8,549 nt of DNA from Bacillaceae bacterium (GCA_030149685.1 JASLGI010000250.1:1-8549); one strand, 5' to 3'. Numbered from the stretch's first letter, positions 1 through 6,873 are shown. Notes: generated by a model not told the origin, from the sequence alone. Made by a program: numbers and translations.

Positions 1-1033
1 GCGTTTCTTCATTACCGTAAGAAAATGACACTTCATCAAATACCCAGTCCCCTGCTTGCGCGTCGTGTTGCACAACTTCTTGCTCTTTCGCAACGGGTGC
101 GACGAGTACTTCTTCAATACGTTCAGAAGATGCTTTCGCACGTGAAAATAAAACGATCAAGAAAGAAAACATCGAAAATGACCCAGTCATTCGTAACGCA
201 TAGTTCATAACAGAAACGACTTCTCCGACTTGAGCTGTTCCGAGATTAACATAAAACGAACCGACCCAAATAATCGCGATAATCATAATATTCATAACGA
301 GTAGTAAAATCGGCATCGTCCATTCCATCGTACGTAATGCTTTCATCGTTCGTTCTTTCAAATCATCCGCGACTTCAGCAAACCTTTCCGTTTCATACGA
401 TTCGCGCGCAGACGCCTTCACAAGACGAATCGCTTGTAAGTTTTCTCTTACGGTACGGTTCACTTCATCTAACCGACGCTGTACTTGACCGAATAAAGGA
501 CCTCCCGTTTTTACCATATATGATAAAAAGATGAGGAGTAAAGGGGTTCCGATTAAAAAAATGATCGCTAATTTCCAATTGACGAAAAACGCCATCAAAA
601 TACTTCCGACGACAACGAGTGGTGCCCGTGACATAATACGAAGTCCCATGAACATCACGCGTTGAACGATATTTACATCATTCGTTAAGCGCGTCATAAT
701 ACTTGCGGTAGGAAACGTTAAAAATGTCGCAAGCGTCATTTTTTGAAGATGTTCATACGTCGCTTGGCGTAAATCGTAGGCAAATCCTTGAGCTGCATGA
801 GCTGCAAAAAACGAGTTCGCAATCCCTGATAAAAAAGCTATAAAGGTCGCCCCAGCCATTAGTAGTCCCCAATAAATAATGGCATCCCCATCTTGCGCAA
901 TAATTCCTTCATCGATAATCTTCCCGATAAATAGCGGTTGCGCAAGTTCAATAAATAATTCAATGAGCGTTAAACTAAAAGCTATAAGCATGGGCCATTT
1001 ATACGCCCACGCGTAACGATACACAGTTTTCAT
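1..1033 (-). CDS. ABC transporter half-protein, permease plus start of ATPase domain (partial, 3' end outside window)
   Basis: Export-type ABC transporter in which one chain carries the membrane domain followed by the ATPase domain. The ATG at 1033-1031 (minus strand) follows a clear AGAAAGGAGAG ribosome binding site, and 344 codons are visible before the left edge. The protein starts MKTVYRYAWAYKWPM. About six membrane segments can be placed near residues 15-38, 53-77, 128-150, 152-172, 243-262 and 275-298. The cytoplasmic stretch between helices 4 and 5 has the family pattern LDEVNRTVRENLQAIRLVKA. The last visible residues, VFDEVSFSYGNEE, are the opening strand and aromatic A-loop of the ATPase domain; Walker A, the signature motif and Walker B lie outside. 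Family members are about 570-600 residues, so roughly 40% is missing. It resembles my recollection of B. subtilis YfiB, which pairs with YfiC; a partner gene further left is likely but unseen. The substrate cannot be told. Confidence 0.93.
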   Translation of the reverse strand, partial: MKTVYRYAWAYKWPMLIAFSLTLIELFIELAQPLFIGKIIDEGIIAQDGDAIIYWGLLMAGATFIAFLSGIANSFFAAHAAQGFAYDLRQATYEHLQKMTLATFLTFPTASIMTRLTNDVNIVQRVMFMGLRIMSRAPLVVVGSILMAFFVNWKLAIIFLIGTPLLLIFLSYMVKTGGPLFGQVQRRLDEVNRTVRENLQAIRLVKASARESYETERFAEVADDLKERTMKALRTMEWTMPILLLVMNIMIIAIIWVGSFYVNLGTAQVGEVVSVMNYALRMTGSFSMFSFLIVLFSRAKASSERIEEVLVAPVAKEQEVVQHDAQAGDWVFDEVSFSYGNEET

Positions 1034-1135
1034 CGATTCTCTCCTTTCTAAATGCGACGAAAAGACTATAATGAATTAAAAAAATATCTATCACTTTATC
1101 TTTATTTTTTATCAAAAATTCGCTACAATGGACAT

Positions 1136-1189
1136 TTGACGTAAGAGATAGGAAGTCTTTACTGTAATTTTGTAAGATTCTCTTATACT
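1136..1189 (+). promoter_or_regulatory. Candidate promoter region of the PAS-EAL gene
   Basis: Two sigma-A-like signals are visible. TTGACG (1136-1141) is followed after 18 bases by TACTGT (1160-1165). A better -10, TATACT (1184-1189), has no good -35. If TATACT is used, transcription would start at about 1195, which would exclude the ATG at 1196 and favour the one at 1226. The AT-rich divergent region (1034-1225) must also hold the promoter of the ABC transporter gene, for which I see no convincing pair of boxes. Confidence 0.35.
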
Positions 1190-1210
1190 ATTAAGATGAG
1201 CCTATTTCCG

Positions 1211-1218
1211 AAAGGGGG
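1211..1218 (+). promoter_or_regulatory. Ribosome binding site deciding the start of the PAS-EAL gene
   Basis: AAAGGGGG lies 7 bases before the ATG at 1226. The in-frame ATG at 1196 has no purine-rich site at a useful distance. This places the start at 1226 rather than 1196. Confidence 0.65.
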
Positions 1219-1225
1219 ATCATTT

Positions 1226-2893
1226 ATGGAACTCAACACTTATGAACCATTTCATTCTTCAGAATTAACAAGTGTTACTCAAAGTTTAACAGAGCATTTC
1301 GCGATTTTTCGTACAGATGCTCACGGACTCATCACATATACGAATAATAACTTTTTAAAGTTGAGTGAATGGACACCGAAACGGGTGTTAAACAAATCAC
1401 TTTGGCAAATGTTCCCTTCGACAAAAGAAGGTCAACAACAGGCGAATGACCTTTGGAAACGATTGTTAGAGGGGAAAACATTTTTCGGCAATTTGGAAAA
1501 GATGACACGCGATGGTGATAAATATTTTGTCGTCTTACTGGCGATTCCAATTCTCGAAAATGGACAACTCCAAAGTTCGATTTTTATTGAGCTCGATATG
1601 ACAGACGAAATGATGTTACATCAAAAACTGGAAAACATTGCTTATATCGATTTTGAAACAGGTTTATATAGTCGACATAAACTTGAACAACTCGTCAATG
1701 AACAAATGAAAGACCAACAACACTTTGCGCTCGTACACTTACAAATTGACTATTACGCTTCATTGAAACGTCAATTAGACCATGAAACACAACAGCAAAT
1801 GCTTGAAGAGTTTACAAATCGATTAAAACGATTTTTCCAAGACAGTCCGATCGCTCGCATCGGTTTAAATGAATTCGTCGTACTAACACCGTTTGCTGAT
1901 TGGTTTATTCAAGGGTTTTTAAGCTTCCTCGAACAACAACCGATTATGCTTCAACCGTTTGATGCACCACTTTCAGTTAGTGGGGGGATCGCACGTTTCC
2001 CAGAAGATCAACGGTCATACGATCATTTATTAGAAGCGGCGATGAATGCAACGACGACAGTTGCGAAAGCAGGAGGCGGTCAAATTACGACACTCTCTCG
2101 TTCGCATCATGAAGAGATTGACCGAAAAGCGCAAATTTATGATAAATTGCCACAAGCATTAAAAGACGGAAAAATCTACGTCGTTTACCAACCACAATAC
2201 GATATTCGTTCAGGGAAAATCACTTCTTATGAGGCGCTCGTTCGTTGGCATGATGAAGAACTTGGGCAAATTAGTCCGGAAGAATTAATCCCGCTTGCTG
2301 AAGATTGTGGATTTATTCAATCCGTTGGACGTTTCGTTTTAGACGAAGCGACAAAAGTAGCAGCTAAATGGCATAAAGAAGGGAAGAAACTAGCCGTATC
2401 TATTAATACATCGGCTCGTGAATTTATGTCGAGTGAGTTAAGCAAATACGTATTGGACATTTTAGAAGAAAACAAATGTCCACCGGAAGCACTTCAAATC
2501 GAAGTGACAGAACGTTTCGCTTTCCAAGCAGAAGAAGAGCAGGCGATCGTTCAAAACGTACAACAATTAACGAAAGCTGGCATTCACTTCGCGTTAGATG
2601 ACTTCGGTACAGGTTTTGCCTCTTTCCGATACTTGCAATCTCTTCCAATCTCTAAAGTAAAAATGGACAAAAGTTATATTCAAGGGATGATTACACAGCC
2701 GAAAACACGAAAACTCGTGGAAGGTCTCGTCCAACTTTGTCACTCTTTAGACCTTATCGTCACTGCTGAAGGTGTCGAAACAGAAGAACAATTAGAACTT
2801 ATTCAAACACTCGGATTCGATACAGCGCAAGGTTATTATTTCAATGCGCCTGTTCGAGAGGATGAATTAACAGCTTTACTTGAAGAGCAATAA
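1226..2893 (+). CDS. PAS-GGDEF-EAL protein; probable c-di-GMP phosphodiesterase with degenerate GGDEF
   Basis: Cyclic di-GMP signalling protein of 555 residues with no membrane segment, so probably cytoplasmic. An N-terminal PAS sensor domain (about residues 25-125; FRTDAHGLITYTNNNFLKL) is followed by a GGDEF-type domain (about 138-297) and an EAL domain (about 310-555). The cyclase signature reads GLNEF at 213-217 in place of GGDEF, so GTP cyclisation is unlikely. The EAL domain keeps every residue known to bind metal or catalyse in this family: E336 of EAL, N394, E426 of EVTE, D458-D459 of DDFGTGF, K479, E515 of AEGVET and Q535. The expected activity is hydrolysis of c-di-GMP to pGpG, perhaps tuned by the PAS domain and by GTP binding to the dead GGDEF domain, as in some other hybrid proteins. 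The PAS ligand is unknown. The start at 1226 is chosen for its ribosome binding site; an in-frame ATG at 1196 would add 10 residues. It is transcribed alone, divergent from the ABC gene. Confidence 0.93.
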   Translation: MELNTYEPFHSSELTSVTQSLTEHFAIFRTDAHGLITYTNNNFLKLSEWTPKRVLNKSLWQMFPSTKEGQQQANDLWKRLLEGKTFFGNLEKMTRDGDKYFVVLLAIPILENGQLQSSIFIELDMTDEMMLHQKLENIAYIDFETGLYSRHKLEQLVNEQMKDQQHFALVHLQIDYYASLKRQLDHETQQQMLEEFTNRLKRFFQDSPIARIGLNEFVVLTPFADWFIQGFLSFLEQQPIMLQPFDAPLSVSGGIARFPEDQRSYDHLLEAAMNATTTVAKAGGGQITTLSRSHHEEIDRKAQIYDKLPQALKDGKIYVVYQPQYDIRSGKITSYEALVRWHDEELGQISPEELIPLAEDCGFIQSVGRFVLDEATKVAAKWHKEGKKLAVSINTSAREFMSSELSKYVLDILEENKCPPEALQIEVTERFAFQAEEEQAIVQNVQQLTKAGIHFALDDFGTGFASFRYLQSLPISKVKMDKSYIQGMITQPKTRKLVEGLVQLCHSLDLIVTAEGVETEEQLELIQTLGFDTAQGYYFNAPVREDELTALLEEQ

Positions 2894-2894
2894 G

Positions 2895-2933
2895 AAAAAG
2901 CACATCGCCGCCAAACGGCGAATGTGCTTTTTT
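2895..2933. terminator. Bidirectional terminator between the PAS-EAL gene and the yjjB-like gene
   Basis: The arms AAAAAGCACAT-CGCCG and CGGCG-A-ATGTGCTTTTT form a stem of 16 pairs with one bulged A and the loop CCAAA. Six T follow on the plus strand and five on the minus strand. It starts one base after the plus-strand stop and ends four bases before the minus-strand stop, so it serves both converging genes. Confidence 0.9.
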
Positions 2934-2937
2934 AACG

Positions 2938-3390
2938 TCAAATGAGACGATTTTTTCTTTTTCGTAAAATATTCATCACTGCCTGCATTAACACTTCCGC
3001 AAAAACGAGTCCCATCGCAACGGAGCCGGACACTAAGAACGCTTGTGACGCATAGCTCATCGCTGCCGAGTAATCACTCTCTACGACACTACGCATCGCG
3101 CGATAAGCGATACTTCCTGGAACGAGCGGAATAATACCCGGAATATTAAATAAAATCATCGGCTTTTTTAATGAACGAGCAAATAAATGAGCGACGACTG
3201 AAATCGTAAACGCTGCAACAAATGAAGCAATCATCGTATCATCTAACCAAAAGTCGACTGCGGTATATGTCGACCAAGCAGTGAACCCTGCTAATCCACA
3301 AATCGCAAGAAGTCGTGTCGGCGCATTAAAAATAATACCGAATGCAAAAGCTCCTGTGAAACTTGCAATCCCTTGAAATAAAAGTGACAT
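2938..3390 (-). CDS. Threonine/serine exporter family protein, YjjB-like small subunit (ThrE C-terminal half)
   Basis: Small integral membrane protein of 150 residues with about four or five hydrophobic segments (near 8-24, 27-44, 52-70, 78-95, 109-134). It matches the ThrE_2/YjjB family, in which the second half of a ThrE-type exporter is a separate protein. The recognisable signature is KKPMILF followed by IPGIIPLVPG (PLVPG at 88-92) and a conserved R. The C-terminus is basic (RKRKNR) and predicted to be cytoplasmic. The ATG has the strong site TAAGGAGAGGG, whose first three bases are the stop codon of the upstream yjjP-like gene, so the two are probably translationally coupled and made in similar amounts. 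The complex probably exports threonine or serine, or a small dicarboxylate; in E. coli YjjP/YjjB has been linked to succinate export. The substrate cannot be decided here. Confidence 0.88.
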   Translation of the reverse strand: MSLLFQGIASFTGAFAFGIIFNAPTRLLAICGLAGFTAWSTYTAVDFWLDDTMIASFVAAFTISVVAHLFARSLKKPMILFNIPGIIPLVPGSIAYRAMRSVVESDYSAAMSYASQAFLVSGSVAMGLVFAEVLMQAVMNILRKRKNRLI

Positions 3391-3402
3391 TCCACCCTCT
3401 CC

Positions 3403-4152
3403 TTACATGATCGATAATACGATCGCTACTCCTGCTCCGAGCGCAAACGAGGTCAATATCGCTTCCGCTCCTTTCGATACACCAGATACAAAATGGCCGG
3501 ACATTAAATCACGCACACTATTTGTAATCAATACCCCTGGAACGAGTGGCATAATACCACCTAAAATAATTTTATCTAATGAGGGAACGATCCCAAGATG
3601 GAAGAAAAGAGCGACGGTCAGCGCAACGATGAGCGCAGCGACAAATTCACCAACAAACTGCACTTTCGAATAACCTTCTAACACTTCAGCAACTCCATGT
3701 CCGATAAAACCTGCAAGCATCGCTACGGGAATTTCTTCAAACGTTCCACCGAACAACAGAAGGAAACTTCCACTAGCAACTGCCGCGGCAATCATCTCTC
3801 CCCATAAAGGAAAAGCTAAATTCGAATACTCTAGTTTATGTAATAGTTGATTTGCCTGACGCGCACTATATCTCCCTTCGACGAGTCGACGAGAAATGTC
3901 ATTGACGAGCGCTACTTTTTCCAAATCAGTACTACGCTCTTCAATACGAACGAGTTGTGTATAACTTAAGCGACCAGGAGAAAAAATAATTCCGGTCGTT
4001 GTAACGAATGTATCTGCATCAACGAGTCCTTGCGCTTGAGCCATTCGGCGCATCGTATCTTCTACTCGATAAGTTTCCGCATTGGACTCCATCATAATTT
4101 TTCCGGCAAGTAATACATTTTCAATCGCAAGCTCTTTCTTTTTCGGCTGCAC
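3403..4152 (-). CDS. Threonine/serine exporter family protein, YjjP-like large subunit (ThrE N-terminal half)
   Basis: Membrane protein of the ThrE/YjjP family (formerly DUF1212). The N-terminal soluble part carries the family signature SNAETYRVEDTM, about 23 residues from this start, followed by a region typical of these proteins (TTTGIIFSPG, then RLVEGRYSARQANQLL). About five hydrophobic segments fill the second half, including GGIMPLVPG, and the protein ends in the membrane (IVLSIM). It is 249 residues from the GTG at 4152. I choose this start because GAGGTGA sits 5 bases before it and because the likely transcript start leaves almost no leader for the ATG at 4170, which would add six residues (MKEVRV). 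The yjjB-like gene follows after 12 bases; the two subunits together make one exporter. Amino acid export is inferred from the family. Confidence 0.88.
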   Translation of the reverse strand: MQPKKKELAIENVLLAGKIMMESNAETYRVEDTMRRMAQAQGLVDADTFVTTTGIIFSPGRLSYTQLVRIEERSTDLEKVALVNDISRRLVEGRYSARQANQLLHKLEYSNLAFPLWGEMIAAAVASGSFLLLFGGTFEEIPVAMLAGFIGHGVAEVLEGYSKVQFVGEFVAALIVALTVALFFHLGIVPSLDKIILGGIMPLVPGVLITNSVRDLMSGHFVSGVSKGAEAILTSFALGAGVAIVLSIM

Positions 4153-4157
4153 GACCC

Positions 4158-4164
4158 TCACCTC
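4158..4164 (-). promoter_or_regulatory. Ribosome binding site deciding the start of the yjjP-like gene
   Basis: On the minus strand, GAGGTGA matches the anti-Shine-Dalgarno sequence over seven bases and ends 5 bases before the GTG at 4152. It lies inside the reading frame if the ATG at 4170 is used instead. No site precedes that ATG. Confidence 0.55.
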
Positions 4165-4184
4165 TTTCATCCACTATTCGACAT

Positions 4185-4216
4185 ATTGTAACATAGTTTT
4201 CTTTAATTTTCGTCAA
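4185..4216 (-). promoter_or_regulatory. Extended -10 promoter of the yjjPB-like operon
   Basis: The minus strand reads TGTTACAAT (4193-4185), a full TGn extension plus a five-of-six -10 box. TTGACG (4216-4211) lies 20 bases upstream of the hexamer, too far to be a good -35, but an extended -10 can work without one. The start of transcription would be near 4178. Confidence 0.5.
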
Positions 4217-4255
4217 ACGTAAGCGAAATAACTGCATCATTCGACAGCCCTTTAC

Positions 4256-4304
4256 AAACAAAAAACTAGCGCTCACTTACAAAGAGTAAATGATTGCTAG
4301 TTTT
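4256..4304 (-). terminator. Terminator of the MFS exporter gene
   Basis: A long hairpin lies 14 bases after the stop codon. The outer arms AAAACTAGC and GCTAGTTTT (4262-4270, 4296-4304) are perfect. Further pairs follow inside (TCA/TGA and TTAC/GTAA around the loop AAAGA). On the minus strand the stem is followed by TTTTTTGTTTGT, and an inner C-A mismatch of the plus strand becomes a U-G pair, so it favours the exporter transcript. Confidence 0.87.
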
Positions 4305-4317
4305 CATCTGCATCACA

Positions 4318-5808
4318 TTATTTCGCATGCACCGATTGTTTTTCAACATCATCAGTCGATTTCGTCGGCGGTTGAACACGTCGGACGAAAAATGTTAACA
4401 CGAGTGCGATAAATGCAAGTACCGTTGCAAGGAAGAAGGAGTGTTGAATTCCTTCAAGCATCGCTTGTTGTTGGATAGCGATTTGTGTCGCTTCGCTAAT
4501 ATCAGCGGGTACACCACTCATCAATCGCTCTAAAGCAACTTCTGAACGATTCGTCATGAACGTTAAAAGAAGGGCAGAACCGATCGCTCCTGATACTTGT
4601 TGAAGCGTATTATTTAACGCAGTTCCGTGCGGATTTGCATGCATCGGCAATTCATTTAAACCGTTCGTCATAATCGGCATCATCACCATCGAAATTCCGA
4701 ACATTCGGATCGTATAAAGTGCCATAATGTAATAATACCCATCATTCACGCCGAGACGGCTTAATAAATACGTCATCACGACAGTAATCGTTAAACCTGT
4801 CACCGCTAAAGCTCGCGGCCCGTAACGGTCAAATAAGCGGCCGGTAATCGGAGACATGAGCCCCATGATGATCGCTCCTGGAAGCATTAACAACCCTGCA
4901 TCAAGTGGTCCAATTCCACGAACTGTCTGAACGTAGAGGGGAGTTAAAATCATCGCAGAGAAAAGCGAAATCGATAAAATAATAGAAATAACGGATGCCA
5001 GTGCAAACATCGGATAACGATAAATGCGAAAATCAAGCATCGGATCTTTCATACGGAGCTGTTTCGTAATGAACCAAATAAGTGCAATCGCACCGATACT
5101 AATCGTTAAGTAAACACTCGGGTGATCCCACCCTTGGTCACCTGCTGCACTAAACCCGTACAAAATACCACCAAATCCGATCGTCGACAATGTAATCGAC
5201 AATTTGTCGAGGACCATATCGCGTGTCGGCATCACATTTTTTAATTTGAAAAATGCGAGAATAAAAATTGCAATCGTAAACGGTAAAACGATGACGAATA
5301 GTGCACGCCACGTATAATGTTCTAAGACCCATCCTGAAAGTGTTGGACCAATTGCTGGCGCAACAATCATGACGAGACCGAAAAAGCCCATTGCTGTTCC
5401 GCGTTTTTCAATCGGAAATGAGACGAGCATAATGTTCATTAAGAGTGGCATCATCAATGCCGACCCTGCTGCTTGAAGCATTCGTGCGATTACGAGCGTT
5501 AAAAATGTCGGCGCGAATATCGCAAGCGCTGTCCCTACAGTAAACAAGCCCATCGCCATTAAATAGAGACGACGGTTCGTATATTTTTGAATAAAAAAAG
5601 CACTCGCCGGAATTAATATACCATTGACGAGCATATAACCGGTTGTCAGCCATTGCACAGCCGATGGACTTACTGAAAACTCCTGCATAATGGCAGGCAA
5701 TGCAATATTTAATAATGTATTATTTAATACAGCGATAAACGCACCTACAAATAAAATCGCTATCATCCCATAAGGAGGGCGATCTAATAAAGGTTGACGG
5801 TCATCCAT
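4318..5808 (-). CDS. DHA2-family MFS multidrug exporter (EmrB/QacA/LmrB type, 14 helices)
   Basis: Proton-driven drug exporter of 496 residues in the cytoplasmic membrane, the usual length for the 14-helix DHA2 family. Helix 1 carries the family motif LNNTLLNIALP (28-38). The antiporter motif C is clear as APAIGPTLSG (150-159), followed by the typical EHYTWR. A motif A-like loop, GRLFDRYGPR, lies at 323-332. A long extracytoplasmic loop (about 425-455) precedes the last helix, and the charged tail is cytoplasmic. The ATG has a strong AAGGAGGAG site. The gene is divergent from a TetR-family regulator, which suggests repression relieved by the exported compound. The pair resembles my recollection of B. 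subtilis ycnB/ycnC; LmrB is another relative. Helix 1 has no acidic residue where QacA-like pumps have Asp. The substrates are unknown. Confidence 0.93.
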   Translation of the reverse strand: MDDRQPLLDRPPYGMIAILFVGAFIAVLNNTLLNIALPAIMQEFSVSPSAVQWLTTGYMLVNGILIPASAFFIQKYTNRRLYLMAMGLFTVGTALAIFAPTFLTLVIARMLQAAGSALMMPLLMNIMLVSFPIEKRGTAMGFFGLVMIVAPAIGPTLSGWVLEHYTWRALFVIVLPFTIAIFILAFFKLKNVMPTRDMVLDKLSITLSTIGFGGILYGFSAAGDQGWDHPSVYLTISIGAIALIWFITKQLRMKDPMLDFRIYRYPMFALASVISIILSISLFSAMILTPLYVQTVRGIGPLDAGLLMLPGAIIMGLMSPITGRLFDRYGPRALAVTGLTITVVMTYLLSRLGVNDGYYYIMALYTIRMFGISMVMMPIMTNGLNELPMHANPHGTALNNTLQQVSGAIGSALLLTFMTNRSEVALERLMSGVPADISEATQIAIQQQAMLEGIQHSFFLATVLAFIALVLTFFVRRVQPPTKSTDDVEKQSVHAK

Positions 5809-5844
5809 AGCGTCTCCTCCTTAAAAACAATCGTTCAAATTTTA

Positions 5845-5875
5845 TACTCTTAGTTTAAACCTACTCTTTAGTTTA
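5845..5875. promoter_or_regulatory. Putative TetR-family operator between the MFS and regulator genes
   Basis: Two near-identical tandem copies are visible: TACTCTTAGTTTA (5845-5857) and TACTCTTTAGTTTA (5862-5875), starting 17 bases apart and differing by one inserted T. The first runs into the perfect palindrome GTTTAAAC (5853-5860), and TAAAC-N10-GTTTA (5856-5875) forms a 20-base inverted repeat. The left copy overlaps the likely -10 of the exporter gene (TATAAA on the minus strand, 5846-5841), which has no recognisable -35. Binding by the neighbouring regulator is inferred from position. Confidence 0.5.
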
Positions 5876-5919
5876 CGTTTTTTGAGAGGGGATTTCAAAC
5901 AATATGCGTAATTTTTCGT

Positions 5920-5925
5920 TATACT
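5920..5925 (+). promoter_or_regulatory. Candidate -10 of the TetR-family regulator gene
   Basis: TATACT matches the sigma-A -10 at five of six positions and lies 30 bases before the GTG start. No good -35 is found 16-18 bases upstream, so the promoter is weak or the call is wrong. Confidence 0.35.
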
Positions 5926-5940
5926 GAAAGAAAGTGATTG

Positions 5941-5949
5941 AGAAAGGGG
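5941..5949 (+). promoter_or_regulatory. Ribosome binding site deciding the start of the TetR-family gene
   Basis: AGAAAGGGG ends 6 bases before the GTG at 5956. The in-frame TTG at 5938 has only GAAAG in front of it, and using it would place this site inside the coding region. Confidence 0.65.
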
Positions 5950-5955
5950 TATTCC

Positions 5956-6840
5956 GTGAGCGACCGAAAATTACATGTGTTGCGTATCGCCCAACGTCTA
6001 TTTACTGAAAAAGGCTTTGCGACAACATCGATTCAAGATATTTTAGATGAAGCAAATATTTCAAAAGGAACATTTTATAATTATTTCCGTTCAAAAAACG
6101 AATGTCTCATGGCGATTTTAGAGCATGCTTATGAAGAAGCGACGATTTTACGAAGAGAATTATTGATCGGTGAAGCATTAAATGACCCCGATGTATTAGC
6201 AAAACAAATTACTGTTCGCCTCGTATTAAATCGTGAACAAAATTTATTGCCTCTTTATGATGCGATTTTTTATTCTGGTGATGATGATTTACGTTCATTC
6301 ATCCAACGACACCATCGAAAAGAATTGACGTGGCTTGCTCGGCGACTCATTGATTTATATGGAGAAGAAGTACGCCCTTACGTTTCCGATCTCGTACTCG
6401 TTTGCACAGGTGTCTTGCAACATTATTTACATTTCATGAATGCTCGAACGATTCAACCAGTTGATACAGAAGCACTCGTCCGATTTTCATTACTGGCGAC
6501 AAAAGGTGTTTTTCATGAGATGAAGAAAACAGACTGCACATTTATCGGCCCAACACTTTTTAAAGGTTTCCCGAAAGAAGAACAGTCGATCGAAGAACTG
6601 CGTCAACATTTACTCTCACAACTACAAACTCTTCAACAACACGAACTCCCGATGCAAAGTGCTGCTTATTTATCATTCATTCAGGAAGAACTCCAAAATG
6701 ACCAACCACGCCTCGTCATTCTCGGAACGATTATCCGTTCCTTGCGAGAAGCACTCGTCCATACGAAATTAGAATCCGCTATCGATACATTTAGTGCCCA
6801 ATGTTGGGAATTTATCGACCGGATGTCACACGATAAATAA
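5956..6840 (+). CDS. TetR/AcrR-family transcriptional regulator, long form
   Basis: DNA-binding regulator of 294 residues. The N-terminal helix-turn-helix domain is typical: RIAQRLFTEKGFATTSI, then the recognition region ISKGTFYNYFRSKNE (35-48). The rest is mostly helical and should bind a ligand and form the dimer. TetR proteins are usually 190-220 residues, so about 80 residues are extra; the C-terminal part (about 205-294) has no motif I recognise. The gene is divergent from the MFS exporter and almost certainly controls it, probably as a repressor that releases DNA when a pump substrate binds. B. subtilis YcnC, next to the exporter YcnB, is as I recall of similar length and arrangement. 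The GTG at 5956 is chosen for its ribosome binding site; a TTG at 5938 would add MRKGYS. The gene ends one base before a shared terminator. Confidence 0.92.
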   Translation: MSDRKLHVLRIAQRLFTEKGFATTSIQDILDEANISKGTFYNYFRSKNECLMAILEHAYEEATILRRELLIGEALNDPDVLAKQITVRLVLNREQNLLPLYDAIFYSGDDDLRSFIQRHHRKELTWLARRLIDLYGEEVRPYVSDLVLVCTGVLQHYLHFMNARTIQPVDTEALVRFSLLATKGVFHEMKKTDCTFIGPTLFKGFPKEEQSIEELRQHLLSQLQTLQQHELPMQSAAYLSFIQEELQNDQPRLVILGTIIRSLREALVHTKLESAIDTFSAQCWEFIDRMSHDK

Positions 6841-6871
6841 AAAACTCCCCCTCGATGAGAGGAGGAGTTTT
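6841..6871. terminator. Terminator shared by the TetR gene and the dehydrogenase gene
   Basis: Arms AAAACTCCCCCTC (6841-6853) and GAGGAGGAGTTTT (6859-6871) enclose a five-base loop. The minus-strand RNA forms 12 Watson-Crick pairs plus one U-G and ends in TTTTTTATTT. The plus-strand RNA has a C-A mismatch at that position and only four T. It is therefore stronger for the dehydrogenase, but probably works in both directions in this 33-base gap. Confidence 0.87.
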
Positions 6872-6873
6872 CC

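Noticed and set aside
25..534. Two plus-strand open frames of 61 and 65 codons.
   Set aside because: They lie antisense to the continuous ABC transporter frame, and their translations resemble no protein family.
3407..3673. Plus-strand open frame of 88 codons.
   Set aside because: It is antisense to the yjjP-like gene, has no ribosome binding site and no recognisable content.
5882..5900. TTTGA-N9-TCAAA inverted repeat upstream of the TetR gene.
   Set aside because: Five-base AT-rich arms are expected by chance in such an AT-rich intergenic region; the neighbouring tandem repeat is a better operator candidate.
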